From Candidatus Woesearchaeota archaeon (GTDB taxonomy: Archaea > Nanobdellota > Nanobdellia > Woesearchaeales > JAGVYO01), in assembly GCA_018303225.1 (NCBI GenBank), contig JAGVYO010000021.1, positions 1 to 50,137 of the forward strand: DNA of 50,137 nucleotides, given 5' to 3'. Made by a program: the position numbers and the translations under genes. The notes under the pieces are model-generated. The model ran no database searches, was not told the origin of the DNA, and saw nothing but the letters and a program-made list of their open reading frames with translations. This document shows positions 1-8,300 of the stretch, in pieces. Positions within the stretch are counted from its first letter, which is position 1, and the number at the start of each line of letters is the position of its first letter.

Positions 1-3000
1 TCGTTGTATCCGATGCGGATGAATCCCTCGTCATCGAACAATACCTGCCGTGGGTTGGTGTCCTCCAGCCTCACCCAGAGCGATACAGTCCCTTTATCCA
101 CATCATTGTTGGAGAACGCATTGTAGCTCAAATTGATGAAGTTATGGGCGCCGTCGAAATGATAGGCTTTCCCAATCTTTCCGTCCGCTACAAGGGTAGT
201 GCTGTTTATGATGCCGTTCTTGTCGTTTCCGTAATCAAATGCGTCGCTGTCGAACGGATAGTAGGCCAGCAATCCGGATTCGTTGTGCACGGTGCTTGCA
301 TTCAGGATGTCATTTCGATACCACCTATAGGCGATTGTGATATTGTCGCTGTCCACGTCCCTGCTTTCATTGGCAGCAGCCTTAAGGTGCTGTGTAGATA
401 AGGTATTGTTAAAGAGAAACCTTTCTTTGATCTCGTTTGCGGATAAAGTCTGGTTATAGATTGCTACTTCATCGATGAAGCCATCGAAGGTATATGCATT
501 GGCATTACCGGTCTCCATGCCCACCAATACCCTGGAAGCTGCGTACGCGTCGTCCTTGAAGGCCGTGGAGGATTTGTTGCCCGCAATCTCACCGTTGATG
601 TAGAACGTGACGCTTTCATTGGCATAGATTGCTGCCACATGGGTCCACTCGTTGAGGTTCACAGTCCGGTTGGATTGGATGGTGGTGGTCTGCAGATTGT
701 TGGGGCTGAAATAGAGCTTATACGATCCAGTGCTGTTGAATAAGGCAAAGGTATAGCCTTCATCTGCAAATACCCGGAAGGTCCTGGAGACGATAGGTGC
801 GTAGGTCCGGAGGGACGCCGGATATATCCATGCCGACAAGGTGTAGTTTCCTGAGGCGTTGAAATAGAGGCTCTCGTTGTTGCCTAAATTGACATGGGTG
901 CCGCTGCAGATTTTACCTACTTGGGCCAATACCAGCGCACCATCGAATGCTAGAACTCCACCATTTTGACTGACATCCAGCCCGTTGCAATGCAAGGTAC
1001 TGGAACAACTTGAAGTACCTTCGGTCAACCAGACCGGACAGTTGCCTATGTTACATTGAGAGATTATACTTTGATCAGCCCCCTGAACCATCCCGTTGCT
1101 ATCGATATCATACAGGCAGCCGTCGGTTCTCTTGGAACCATTGAAGCGGAATCCACGGGCCAGATAGCCGGTGGCGTTGGTTGTTCCGTTGATGACGCCG
1201 TCTATGGTACCGGCGCTGCTGATGCCAACGGTATCAACAGCATTATCTTCGACTTCCCAGTAGCCCACCAGATCCGAATCGTCCAAGGGCAGCTGCGAGC
1301 CGATAAATGAGCCGTTCAGGGAGGGTGGCGCGTTGCTTACGGTGAATGTCGCCAGTGTCGAATAATTCCAGTTATCAGAGGTGTCTTTGGCGTAGAACTG
1401 ATAGCCCACTACGGCTCCGCGGGATGCGTTGACCGTAAGGTTCACGGAATAATTGTAGGAAGTAATGAGGCCGCTTACAGAGACGTTGCTGATATTCTGC
1501 CATATGCCCGAATCGTTCCAGCCGAAGACGACCATCCTCAGGGCGGTTCCGTCCAACGCGGTCACGTTGATTTTTACGAGCTTGCCCCGGTACGGCGCTG
1601 AGAAATTGATGGACTGTCCTGTGAAACCAGGGCCTGTCAAGTCGGACTTAAATGTATTCAGGGCCGATGCCGTAAAGGTGGTGCCCAACGAATCGTTTGC
1701 ATAGAAGAGCCATCCGGTCGTATTCCCGTTGGATACGTTTACGGTCAGGTTCACTGTGTAATTGACTGAGCTGGCAGAGACTGTGATGTTACTGACATTC
1801 ATCCACGAGCCGTTTGTTCCGTTCCACGAAGCGATGATCATGCTGATCAGATCGGCATCAATGACCTTCACCGATAATTGCACGGTATCGTTGATCCGTG
1901 GAGCCGTATTATTGATGGCCAGGGTGAAGGAGGGTGAGACATTTGCGGGCTGGTCACTGGGCGTAACGCCGCCGGAATACGAGATGAATGCCGGTTCGGG
2001 CACAATTGACAGCTTGTAGCTGCTTTCATTCACTTTGCCGCCGGGGTCGTCCACATAGACGGTGCTCGTCATTTTGTAGGTGCTCTCATTGACCCGGAAA
2101 CCGCCATCGGTCGGGGTCACGATAAGATTTAGCTTGTATGAACCCTCGCTGGATTGGTCACCGCCTCCGATGATCACTCCGTTAAGTGTCATCTTATAGC
2201 CGGATTCGTTGGTGGCCAGATTGTGGGCATAGGCCATTTGGTCACCAAAGATGAATTCCTGGGTATGGACACCGACGGTATGGACTTTGACAATATGCCC
2301 TGCGGTCGCATTGCATGAATAGTTTTCATAAAACACATGCGTTCCGTTAAAGACAGGCGTCAATGTGAGGTTACCGCAGCGCAACCCGAGCCACTCCAAA
2401 TCATTCGGCGTACCGTTCCCGTATGTCGTGCCATTGCTGGCTGAGATGGTAAGATTGGCTATTCCGAAAGTGGTGAAGGCTACGGTCCAATTGCCACCCA
2501 CCATGGGATAGCTCTGCACGTTCAGGATGGTAATCTCTACTTCATAGGTCTGGTTGCTCAGGGAAGGCGTAATCCATTCGATGTAATCAATCAGGGAATT
2601 GTTGTTGGTGTCGAATTTAGAGGCATTTACTTCGGTCCTGGAATCGTTGACCAGCCAGTAGAGCCGTACAGCACCTTCGGGCGCTTCGACCGGCAATTCG
2701 GTGAAGGTGAGGATATTCTCGTAATGCACATTCGAAGATACGGTGATCCGCTTTGAGTAGGCATTGATCTCTTCTTCGATTGCCTGCGGGGCTTCGGTCT
2801 CGTATTCGATCTCAATCTCTTCGACAGGTTCCTCGATGAAAATCTCAGTGGTATCGTTGGCTTCTTGCGATTCAGCGATCACATTCCCAGTAATGGCATT
2901 GAACGTTTTAATGGATGTCTCAAAGTCGGGCGTCTTGACGCGGGCCTTCTCCACTTCAACTGTTTCGTTCTCCACCTTCTTGGTGACGTTGATGTTGGTG

Positions 3001-4250
3001 GCTTCTTTCGGCAGCTGGACAGTGATGTTGGACTGGGTCTCATTCAGTTTTATGGTCTTTTTCCACTTCACCGGTTTGCCGATGACGGCCTGGTATTGGA
3101 TGGTTTTTTCTTCTATAACTGAAATGTTCGTGGCATTGGCGATAGTGGCGTTTTCAAGGTGCTCTTCCAAGACCGAATAGGAAATAGCGTCGATGGTAAG
3201 TCCTACATTGTCCACATCAAAGATCAGCCGGTAGGAACTGGCATTGAAATCATCCAACAAGCAGTTTTCATGGCAGGTGTCATTGAATTCAAGCACAGCC
3301 TGCTGGAATCTTGCTGGCAAGGTAGCTTTCTCTGAATTGATGATTTCCGCCTCCAAATCAGAGAAATTGACATTGTAATAGACGATCTGTGCGCTAATCT
3401 CGTTATTGGCAGTGGAGTTGTATTTCTGGTAGGTTAAAAGGAAGGACTCATTCCAGGCAGTGCCCAACGGTTCCAGATCCAGGAAATTACAGCATTGCGC
3501 ATTGCCGTTGCAGACAGACTGAGTGGATAATGTGTCCAATGATTTGACTTCCCATCTTGTACAGAGGTTGTTTTCATCGATGTTTCCATTGAGTCCGGAA
3601 TTTTCTACAGTGAGGTCGATCACTCCGTCCAGGGGCTCTCTGCCATCGTTATTGGCGTCCCATGCAGAACCGGAATCATACGCCAAATCAATCGAGATAG
3701 ACTTGTCGACTGTTTCGTCGCTTTCTGCGGTTACGTTTGATGCTGTTGGCCCGGGAGATGTTTCATTTTCCATGACAGCAAATCCAGTAATTAAGTTGGA
3801 ATTGGATACATTCAGCCTGTCAGAATCGAAGACCAGATAGGCCTGACCCTCGTGCTCTATGTAAATTTTTGCTGTTCCCCCTGCTGAGACGGATCCGCTC
3901 AGTGCAATGGACCTCAGCTTGCCGACATGCTCGAGGAACCATGTCCTTTCAGTATCTCTTGCAACGGTAAAGGAGACGTCTTGCGTATATGCCGCGGCCT
4001 GTTCGCCGGTAATGAAACCGGTGATTTCCGGCCTGAGGAATAGTCCGAAGGCGATAACAAAGAGCAGGACGGCGACAATCGGCGCGATCCGGAGTGCACG
4101 ATCCTTTATTCTTTGATTCCGTAGGACACGCGCTACCTGCTTCTCGTCATAGCCTTTCCGGACCAGCTCTTGTCCGACGGCTTCCAGTGTGAAAACTGCA
4201 GGAACGCCGCTTTCCGGCTTCTGGTCCCGGATTTTGTCGTTAAGCTTCAT
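1..4250 (-). CDS. Giant membrane-anchored surface protein with LamG domains (3' end outside window)
   Basis: One open frame runs from the ATG at 4250 to the window edge, about 1,416 residues without a stop, so the C-terminus is missing. A short cytoplasmic N-terminus precedes one membrane segment (residues about 54-72), so most of the protein is probably extracellular. Next come a long Thr/Asn/Glu-rich stalk with many N-x-S/T sequons, two tandem beta-sandwich-like repeats of about 100 residues (around 1330-1900), and a LamG/concanavalin-like domain (around 430-1230). A second LamG begins at the window edge. Short ITGF/ITGN motifs recur (EITGFITGE, LITGFAVME, AITGNVIAES). The start overlaps the upstream HTH gene by 11 bp, suggesting co-transcription. 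A role in adhesion or sugar binding is inferred. Ligand unknown. Confidence 0.85.
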   Translation of the reverse strand, partial: MKLNDKIRDQKPESGVPAVFTLEAVGQELVRKGYDEKQVARVLRNQRIKDRALRIAPIVAVLLFVIAFGLFLRPEITGFITGEQAAAYTQDVSFTVARDTERTWFLEHVGKLRSIALSGSVSAGGTAKIYIEHEGQAYLVFDSDRLNVSNSNLITGFAVMENETSPGPTASNVTAESDETVDKSISIDLAYDSGSAWDANNDGREPLDGVIDLTVENSGLNGNIDENNLCTRWEVKSLDTLSTQSVCNGNAQCCNFLDLEPLGTAWNESFLLTYQKYNSTANNEISAQIVYYNVNFSDLEAEIINSEKATLPARFQQAVLEFNDTCHENCLLDDFNASSYRLIFDVDNVGLTIDAISYSVLEEHLENATIANATNISVIEEKTIQYQAVIGKPVKWKKTIKLNETQSNITVQLPKEATNINVTKKVENETVEVEKARVKTPDFETSIKTFNAITGNVIAESQEANDTTEIFIEEPVEEIEIEYETEAPQAIEEEINAYSKRITVSSNVHYENILTFTELPVEAPEGAVRLYWLVNDSRTEVNASKFDTNNNSLIDYIEWITPSLSNQTYEVEITILNVQSYPMVGGNWTVAFTTFGIANLTISASNGTTYGNGTPNDLEWLGLRCGNLTLTPVFNGTHVFYENYSCNATAGHIVKVHTVGVHTQEFIFGDQMAYAHNLATNESGYKMTLNGVIIGGGDQSSEGSYKLNLIVTPTDGGFRVNESTYKMTSTVYVDDPGGKVNESSYKLSIVPEPAFISYSGGVTPSDQPANVSPSFTLAINNTAPRINDTVQLSVKVIDADLISMIIASWNGTNGSWMNVSNITVSASSVNYTVNLTVNVSNGNTTGWLFYANDSLGTTFTASALNTFKSDLTGPGFTGQSINFSAPYRGKLVKINVTALDGTALRMVVFGWNDSGIWQNISNVSVSGLITSYNYSVNLTVNASRGAVVGYQFYAKDTSDNWNYSTLATFTVSNAPPSLNGSFIGSQLPLDDSDLVGYWEVEDNAVDTVGISSAGTIDGVINGTTNATGYLARGFRFNGSKRTDGCLYDIDSNGMVQGADQSIISQCNIGNCPVWLTEGTSSCSSTLHCNGLDVSQNGGVLAFDGALVLAQVGKICSGTHVNLGNNESLYFNASGNYTLSAWIYPASLRTYAPIVSRTFRVFADEGYTFALFNSTGSYKLYFSPNNLQTTTIQSNRTVNLNEWTHVAAIYANESVTFYINGEIAGNKSSTAFKDDAYAASRVLVGMETGNANAYTFDGFIDEVAIYNQTLSANEIKERFLFNNTLSTQHLKAAANESRDVDSDNITIAYRWYRNDILNASTVHNESGLLAYYPFDSDAFDYGNDKNGIINSTTLVADGKIGKAYHFDGAHNFINLSYNAFSNNDVDKGTVSLWVRLEDTNPRQVLFDDEGFIRIGYN
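906..1133 (-). other. Cys-rich dockerin/EF-hand-like insert inside the LamG domain
   Basis: About 76 residues (roughly 1040-1115 of the surface protein) interrupt the LamG domain between GFRFNGS and SGTHVNLGNNES. Those two pieces would otherwise be contiguous in the LamG consensus. The insert has six cysteines and two Asp/Asn-rich loops: DIDSNGMVQGADQSIIS, and LDVSQNGGVLAFDGALVLAQ. These resemble the paired calcium-binding loops of dockerin type I modules. The similarity is by eye only. Confidence 0.5.
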
Positions 4251-4740
4251 GTTTCTTTTTGGCTCTTTGGTAAACGGTCCATATGGTGGAATCGTCACGA
4301 TGAAGGAGAAGGGCAATCGTATGGAACGTCAATTGGCGATTTTCCTTCAGGTAGAACACCAGGTTTTCAAGCGGGCTTAATGTCCGATTTTTGAACAAGG
4401 AAGGAGTGATGGAGAAGGAGGACGGTTTTGGAACAAACCGTTTCGGGAATTTATGATGGGCGCGATGGCAGGTTGTCGCAATCAGGCGCGGATCGCGATT
4501 AAGGAGGCGGGCTGCCTGGCTGAAGGTAAGCTGAAGGTTCTCGTGGAGATATTTACAGGCCGTTTCCAACGCCGTTAATGCATCCGTAGAAAAAACGGAA
4601 ATCGGGATTTGCGACCCAATGGTTTTCTTTTCCAGGATTTGCTGGATTTCTTCCCCGGAAACCTGCCACTTTTCTTCCAAATAGGCGAGAAATTCTCCTA
4701 TGATCGCTTCCTTGTCGGGTTCAAACGGCCTCTTTTTCAA
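4240..4740 (-). CDS. Protein with internally duplicated helix-turn-helix domain
   Basis: A 166-residue basic protein with two similar segments. One starts near residue 54 (LTALETACKYLHENLQLTF, then AARLLNRD). The other starts near residue 121 (LSPLENLVFYLKENRQLTF, then ALLLHRDDSTIW). Each looks like a helix-turn-helix unit, so the protein probably arose by domain duplication and may bind a repeated DNA site. The only usable in-frame start is TTG at 4740, since a stop lies upstream in frame at 4765-4767. It sits about 26 bp from a TATA-like box, consistent with a leaderless mRNA. It overlaps the giant surface protein by 11 bp and may regulate it and itself. Family name not recognised. Confidence 0.75.
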   Translation of the reverse strand: MKKRPFEPDKEAIIGEFLAYLEEKWQVSGEEIQQILEKKTIGSQIPISVFSTDALTALETACKYLHENLQLTFSQAARLLNRDPRLIATTCHRAHHKFPKRFVPKPSSFSITPSLFKNRTLSPLENLVFYLKENRQLTFHTIALLLHRDDSTIWTVYQRAKKKHEA

Positions 4741-4746
4741 TGGAAG

Positions 4747-4784
4747 ATACCTATTTTGTAAGTTTTAATACCTATTTTGTAAGT
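4747..4784 (-). promoter_or_regulatory. Tandem 17-bp repeats flanking a TATA box, probable operator
   Basis: The 17-mer ATACCTATTTTGTAAGT occurs perfectly at 4747-4763 and 4768-4784, with a 21-bp period (two helical turns). On the minus strand a TATA-like attaaaa spans the junction near 4766, 26 bp upstream of the TTG start of the duplicated-HTH gene. The two sites therefore bracket the TATA box and would suit autorepression by a protein with two HTH units. Confidence 0.55.
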
Positions 4785-4856
4785 CTTTATTGGTATTAAT
4801 TAACCTACTTTAATCTATATTTTTCATACTATGTAGGTTTTTTGTTTATAAATGTT

Positions 4857-5085
4857 GCGATTAAGAACAAGAATATCCGATAAAGTACAATGTGACTCAA
4901 ATAGCACAAATGACGCAATAGAGAACAATTCTTTTTCTTGGCAGCAAGGCTCAGGGGAAAAATGGCGCATTCGCAAATATGCCTTTTTTATAGCGTATAG
5001 GTCCATCCCAAAAATTTCGGCACGAAATTTTTGGTCTTTCGCTTTCGCTAAAGAAAATGATTTTTAAATGCGCAATCCTTTTTTC
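4857..5085 (+). repeat. Dispersed intergenic hairpin element, copy 1
   Basis: This sequence recurs at 9173-9361 and 11983-12118. Shared blocks are a left module (TTAAGAACAAGAATAT, and AATGACGCAATAGAGAA), a middle module (ATGGCGCATT, then CTTTTTTATAGCG), a hairpin, and a right module (CGCTTTCGCTAAAGAAAA, then ATGCGCAAT). The hairpin here (5008-5034) has a perfect 12-bp stem CCAAAAATTTCG around loop GCA. It lies between divergent genes, upstream of the XPD helicase. The reading frame across it is not conserved between copies, so it is not treated as coding. Confidence 0.7.
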
Positions 5086-5138
5086 ACAATGGCTGATTTG
5101 CTTATTTTCTATATGGAAGTTTTATCTGACAACAAAAC

Positions 5139-5146
5139 TTATAAAG
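5139..5146 (+). promoter_or_regulatory. TATA box of the XPD helicase gene
   Basis: The sequence ttataaag is centred 26 bp upstream of the ATG at 5168, which predicts a leaderless transcript and helps choose that start over upstream in-frame ATGs at 5057 and 5156. Confidence 0.55.
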
Positions 5147-5167
5147 AAACCGGCGATGCGTTGCTGC

Positions 5168-7057
5168 ATGCAATCGGGAATTCTTTTTCCGCATGATACT
5201 ATCCGGAAAATCCAGGATGAGATGGTGAAGGATGTCTATGATTCGGTTTCTTCCAAAAAGAACCTGATTGTGCACGCTCCTACCGGGTTAGGGAAAACAG
5301 CTGCCAGCTTAGGGCCTGCGTTAACCTATGCCCTGGAACATGACCTGACTGTATTTTTCTTAACCTCGCGGCATACGCAGCACCGGATTGCGATAGAAAC
5401 CCTGCAGAAAATCAGGGAAAAACATGATAAGATGCACAGGAAGATCGTCGCCTGCGATTTGATCGGCAAGCAATGGATGTGTTTAGTCCCTAATGTGCAG
5501 AGCCTGTACAGCAATGAATTCCATGAATTCTGCAACAGCCAAGTGGAAGATTACAAATGCGAGTTTTATGTGAAAACCAAGAAAAAAACCGGCCAGCCTA
5601 CGGTGGAAGCCAAAAAAGCGCTGTCTGAATTAGAGCAGCAGGGGCCGAAACATACCGAGCAGATTATCCAATTCTGCCAGGAAGAAGGCCTTTGTCCGTA
5701 TGAGACGGCCACGCTGCTGGCCGAGCATGCCAATGTCATCATCGCGGATTATTATTACGTGTTCCATCCTTCGATACGCCAGGCCTTATTCCAACGGGCC
5801 AAAAAAGAATTGGGGAAATGCATCCTCATCGTGGATGAAGGGCATAATCTGCCGAAACGCTGCCGCGATCTGCTGACGCACCGGTTAAGCACCGTAGCCG
5901 TGGAACGCGCAATCAAGGAAGCCGAGAAATATGAATTGGATGATATCCGGACCCACCTGATAGGCATAAGGGATGTGCTGCTGGATTATGCCGAAGACCT
6001 GAGAAAAGAAGAAGTTATGCTGGAAGAGATGAAGGTCGCAAAAGAGGATTTTGCAGGGAAAATCAATGCAATCCATAATTTTGATGAGATGATCACGGAT
6101 TTGCAATTCGCTGCGGATGAAATCAGGAAAAAGCAGAAGCAGAGCTATATCGGCAGCGTGGCTGATTTCCTGAGCAACTGGAGCGGGCCTGATTTCGGGT
6201 ATGTAAGGGTGTTTTCCAGAGCTGAGGGAAAAAAACCGTTGTTTACGTTGAGCTACCGATGCCTGGATCCCTCCCTGATCACAAAAGAGGTGATCGGGCA
6301 GGCGCATTCCACGATCATCATGTCCGGTACGCTGACCCCGACAGCCATGTATAAAGACGTGCTGGGATTTGAGGAGGCTGTTGAAAAAGAATACCCGAAC
6401 CCGTTTCCGAAGCAGAATCAGCTGAACCTGATCATCCCGGAGACCACCACAAAGTTTACAGCGCGGAATGAGGCGCAGTTCAAGCGCATTGCGGCCTTTT
6501 GTGCGAATATCGTGAATAGCGTTCCCGGCAATTCGGCATTGTTTTTTCCGAGCTATTTCCTGCGGGACCGGATCCATATGCATTTTGAAGGATTGTGCGA
6601 GAAAACGGTATTTCTGGAAAAGCCAGGCATGACGAAAGAGGAGAAGCAGGCATTCCTGGAGCGGTTCAAAAAATATAAGGATTCGGGGGCTGCTCTTTTG
6701 GGCGTCGCCACCGGCTCTTTCGGGGAAGGGATTGATTTGATTGGGGATTATCTAAAAGCAGTGGTTGTTGTCGGCTTGCCGCTCGAGAAGCCGAATCTGG
6801 AAACGCAGGCCCTGATCGATTATTACGAGCAGAAGTTCGGGAAAGGCTGGGATTATGGGTATGTATTGCCGGCCATAACCAGGACGCTGCAGAATGCAGG
6901 GCGGTGCATCCGCAGCGAGACGGATAGGGGAGTGATTGTGTTCCTGGATGAGCGGTACGCCTGGCCGCGGTATTTCAAATGCTTTCCGAAGGAGATGGGC
7001 GTCACGATTTCAAAATATTATCCGGAGAAGATCAAGGAATTCTTCTCTGTATCATAA
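5168..7057 (+). CDS. XPD/Rad3-family superfamily 2 DNA helicase with Fe-S cluster
   Basis: About 629 residues. The N-terminus has a Walker A motif (APTGLGKTAAS). Four cysteines with the spacing of the XPD 4Fe-4S domain follow (WMCLVP, then EFCNSQ, then YKCEFY, then GLCPYE). Then come the DEAH-type Walker B (VDEGHNL), motif III-like MSGTLTP and motif VI (QNAGRCIRSETDRG). This is the standard layout of 5'-3' XPD-type helicases, which act in DNA repair. The frame is open further upstream to 5057, but that stretch overlaps the end of the hairpin element and is hydrophobic. The ATG at 5168 lies 26 bp after a TATA box and is preferred. ATG 5156 is the alternative. Confidence 0.88.
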   Translation: MQSGILFPHDTIRKIQDEMVKDVYDSVSSKKNLIVHAPTGLGKTAASLGPALTYALEHDLTVFFLTSRHTQHRIAIETLQKIREKHDKMHRKIVACDLIGKQWMCLVPNVQSLYSNEFHEFCNSQVEDYKCEFYVKTKKKTGQPTVEAKKALSELEQQGPKHTEQIIQFCQEEGLCPYETATLLAEHANVIIADYYYVFHPSIRQALFQRAKKELGKCILIVDEGHNLPKRCRDLLTHRLSTVAVERAIKEAEKYELDDIRTHLIGIRDVLLDYAEDLRKEEVMLEEMKVAKEDFAGKINAIHNFDEMITDLQFAADEIRKKQKQSYIGSVADFLSNWSGPDFGYVRVFSRAEGKKPLFTLSYRCLDPSLITKEVIGQAHSTIIMSGTLTPTAMYKDVLGFEEAVEKEYPNPFPKQNQLNLIIPETTTKFTARNEAQFKRIAAFCANIVNSVPGNSALFFPSYFLRDRIHMHFEGLCEKTVFLEKPGMTKEEKQAFLERFKKYKDSGAALLGVATGSFGEGIDLIGDYLKAVVVVGLPLEKPNLETQALIDYYEQKFGKGWDYGYVLPAITRTLQNAGRCIRSETDRGVIVFLDERYAWPRYFKCFPKEMGVTISKYYPEKIKEFFSVS

Positions 7058-7089
7058 AAATCCGCATATCAAAGAAAGTAGCTGGTCAA

Positions 7090-7131
7090 ACCCTGTCCTT
7101 TAGGGTAGGATCAACCGCTTTCGGCGGATTT
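7090..7131 (+). terminator. Hairpins and T-tract after the helicase gene
   Basis: Two small hairpins lie downstream of the stop: ACCCT/AGGGT (7090-7106), and CCGC/GCGG with loop TTTCG (7115-7127). The second is followed by ATTTTTA. Archaeal termination mostly depends on T-tracts, so the T-run is the stronger signal. Confidence 0.4.
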
Positions 7132-7140
7132 TTAGGATGC

Positions 7141-7205
7141 CAAAAATGTCGCCCTAAAGAGCGGGGTTTCAAACCCCGCACAAAAAATGTATGGCGACAT
7201 TTTTG
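7141..7205. repeat. Nested inverted repeat (13-bp outer, 7-9-bp inner stem)
   Basis: CAAAAATGTCGCC (7141-7153) is perfectly complementary to GGCGACATTTTTG (7193-7205). The loop contains a second palindrome, GCGGGGTTTCAAACCCCGC (7161-7179). A partial direct copy (CAAAAAATGT) lies at 7181-7190. The element fills the gap before the pterin dehydratase gene. Confidence 0.7.
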
Positions 7206-7249
7206 TGCATGACAAAAGGTTTTTATGTGTAGAGCATCAGGGAATCATT

Positions 7250-7528
7250 ATGCCTGCCCTATCCGACCTCGAAATCCGGGAAAAGCTGAAAAGCCTGAAT
7301 AAATGGGGCCTTTTTGAAGGGGCGCTTGTCAAACGGTTTGAGTTCTCTGGCTTCAAGGAAGCCATGGATTTTGTCAATAAAGCAGCAGCGATTGCAGAAG
7401 AAATGGACCACCACCCGGATATCTTCATCAGTTACAACAAGGTGTATTTCAAGCTTATGACGCACAGTGAAAATGGCCTTACGGAAAAGGATTTTGAGTT
7501 GGCTTCTAAAATCGATGTTTCTGTCTAG
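7250..7528 (+). CDS. Pterin-4a-carbinolamine dehydratase (PCD/DCoH) family protein
   Basis: A 92-residue protein with the family pattern: Trp near residue 19, FEFSGFKEAMDFV, the AEEMDHHPDIFISYNKV active-site stretch with paired histidines, and the C-terminal TH..NGLTEKDFELA signature. Such enzymes dehydrate 4a-hydroxytetrahydropterin. In archaea the substrate is often unclear, since aromatic amino-acid hydroxylases are usually absent, and none is visible here. The ATG at 7250 is about 26 bp from a TATA-like tttttatg, suggesting a leaderless start. The frame extends upstream to an ATG at 7187, but that would run through the inverted repeat. Confidence 0.88.
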   Translation: MPALSDLEIREKLKSLNKWGLFEGALVKRFEFSGFKEAMDFVNKAAAIAEEMDHHPDIFISYNKVYFKLMTHSENGLTEKDFELASKIDVSV

Positions 7529-7566
7529 TATACTAATTACTATACTAATCTACATAAGAGAAACAT

Positions 7567-7598
7567 TTATATACTAGCTCTACCCTAGTAGGTAAAGA
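7567..7598 (+). promoter_or_regulatory. TATA box with downstream palindrome
   Basis: TTTATATA at 7567-7574 is centred about 27-29 bp before the ATG at 7599. Between them lies the inverted repeat CTAC-CCTA-GTAG (7580-7591), placed where a bound repressor would block initiation. Confidence 0.5.
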
Positions 7599-8009
7599 AT
7601 GGTCATCCTGTACGATCGGTTTAATTTGCCAGATGATATTTACGAAGTCATATTCGCGACCAAGCAGCAGGTGATTGTGGCGAAGCTGCTGGTCGAGATG
7701 ATCAAAGAGAAGGGAGGTGAAATCGGCAAGACGGAAATGTCGCTGTTCGCGACGAAGCTGCACGAGGGGAATTTCATCACCGATACACTGGATGACCCCA
7801 TGTATAAAGGCAAAAAGGTGAAGATCTCCTACAACAAACGGCAGTTTTACGACCGCATCCTGACGCCCATGAAGAGCATGGGCATCATCGACTACGACCT
7901 GTATAAGAAGACATACAGGCTGAGCGACAAGTTCAACAAAGACATGATCCGCATCGGACTGCTATGGACCAAAGAACTGAGAAAAGCACCGCATGCCTAT
8001 AAGGAATAG
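7599..8009 (+). CDS. Uncharacterised 136-residue protein, possibly winged-helix
   Basis: A charged helix-rich protein (LLVEMIKEKGGEIGKTEMSL, then FYDRILTPMKSMGIIDYD, then YRLSDKF). The second half reads like the recognition helix and wing of a winged-helix domain: a helix, a GII turn and a hydrophobic strand. I do not recognise a named family. It has its own TATA box and predicted leaderless start, with a palindrome in the promoter that would fit autoregulation if it binds DNA. Real gene status is supported by promoter placement, coding texture and terminator-like hairpins downstream. Confidence 0.65.
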   Translation: MVILYDRFNLPDDIYEVIFATKQQVIVAKLLVEMIKEKGGEIGKTEMSLFATKLHEGNFITDTLDDPMYKGKKVKISYNKRQFYDRILTPMKSMGIIDYDLYKKTYRLSDKFNKDMIRIGLLWTKELRKAPHAYKE

Positions 8010-8018
8010 CGCTTCCCC

Positions 8019-8073
8019 GGGCTCCCTGTTGCTGTTTTCTCACACCACCCCCCACATCAAAAATAGGGAGCCC
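8019..8073 (+). terminator. Inverted repeat downstream of the 7599 gene
   Basis: GGGCTCCCT (8019-8027) and AGGGAGCCC (8065-8073) are perfect 9-bp complements separated by 37 nt that include a T-rich stretch. Probable 3' end structure. Function inferred only. Confidence 0.4.
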
Positions 8074-8135
8074 ATCCTTATTCCAGTCCTTTCAGGAGAA
8101 CAGGCTGTTTTCCTGCCGGGGAAAAAGAGGTAACG

Positions 8136-8160
8136 GGACAGGCCGGATATAGGCCTGTCC
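8136..8160 (+). terminator. Strong 9-bp hairpin
   Basis: GGACAGGCC and GGCCTGTCC pair perfectly around a 7-nt loop (GGATATA), followed by TTCCTTCC. It lies between the 7599 gene and a small possible ORF at 8172. Confidence 0.45.
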
Positions 8161-8171
8161 TTCCTTCCAAC

Positions 8172-8294
8172 ATGCTCAACAAATACAATATATGGATGGC
8201 AGCGGCCATCATAGGATTTGCCTTTCTTAGCCTGAAAGACAAGCCAGATTTCTCGTTCCAATCGCTATCTTTTTTAATCCGATGGGTTTTCTGA
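8172..8294 (+). CDS. Possible 40-residue single-pass membrane protein
   Basis: ATG at 8172 to TGA at 8292-8294. The product starts MLNKYNIWMAAAIIGFAF, a plausible membrane helix, and ends with a second aromatic/hydrophobic stretch (SLSFLIRWVF). There is no clear SD site or TATA at the right distance, so this may be chance. The gene would end 6 bp before the HD-domain gene. Confidence 0.3.
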   Translation: MLNKYNIWMAAAIIGFAFLSLKDKPDFSFQSLSFLIRWVF

Positions 8295-8300
8295 GTTCTG

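Noticed and set aside
4852..5067. Short rightward ORF over the copy 1 intergenic element
   Set aside because: The other copies do not preserve the reading frame, and the region is dominated by a palindrome. It is treated as non-coding.
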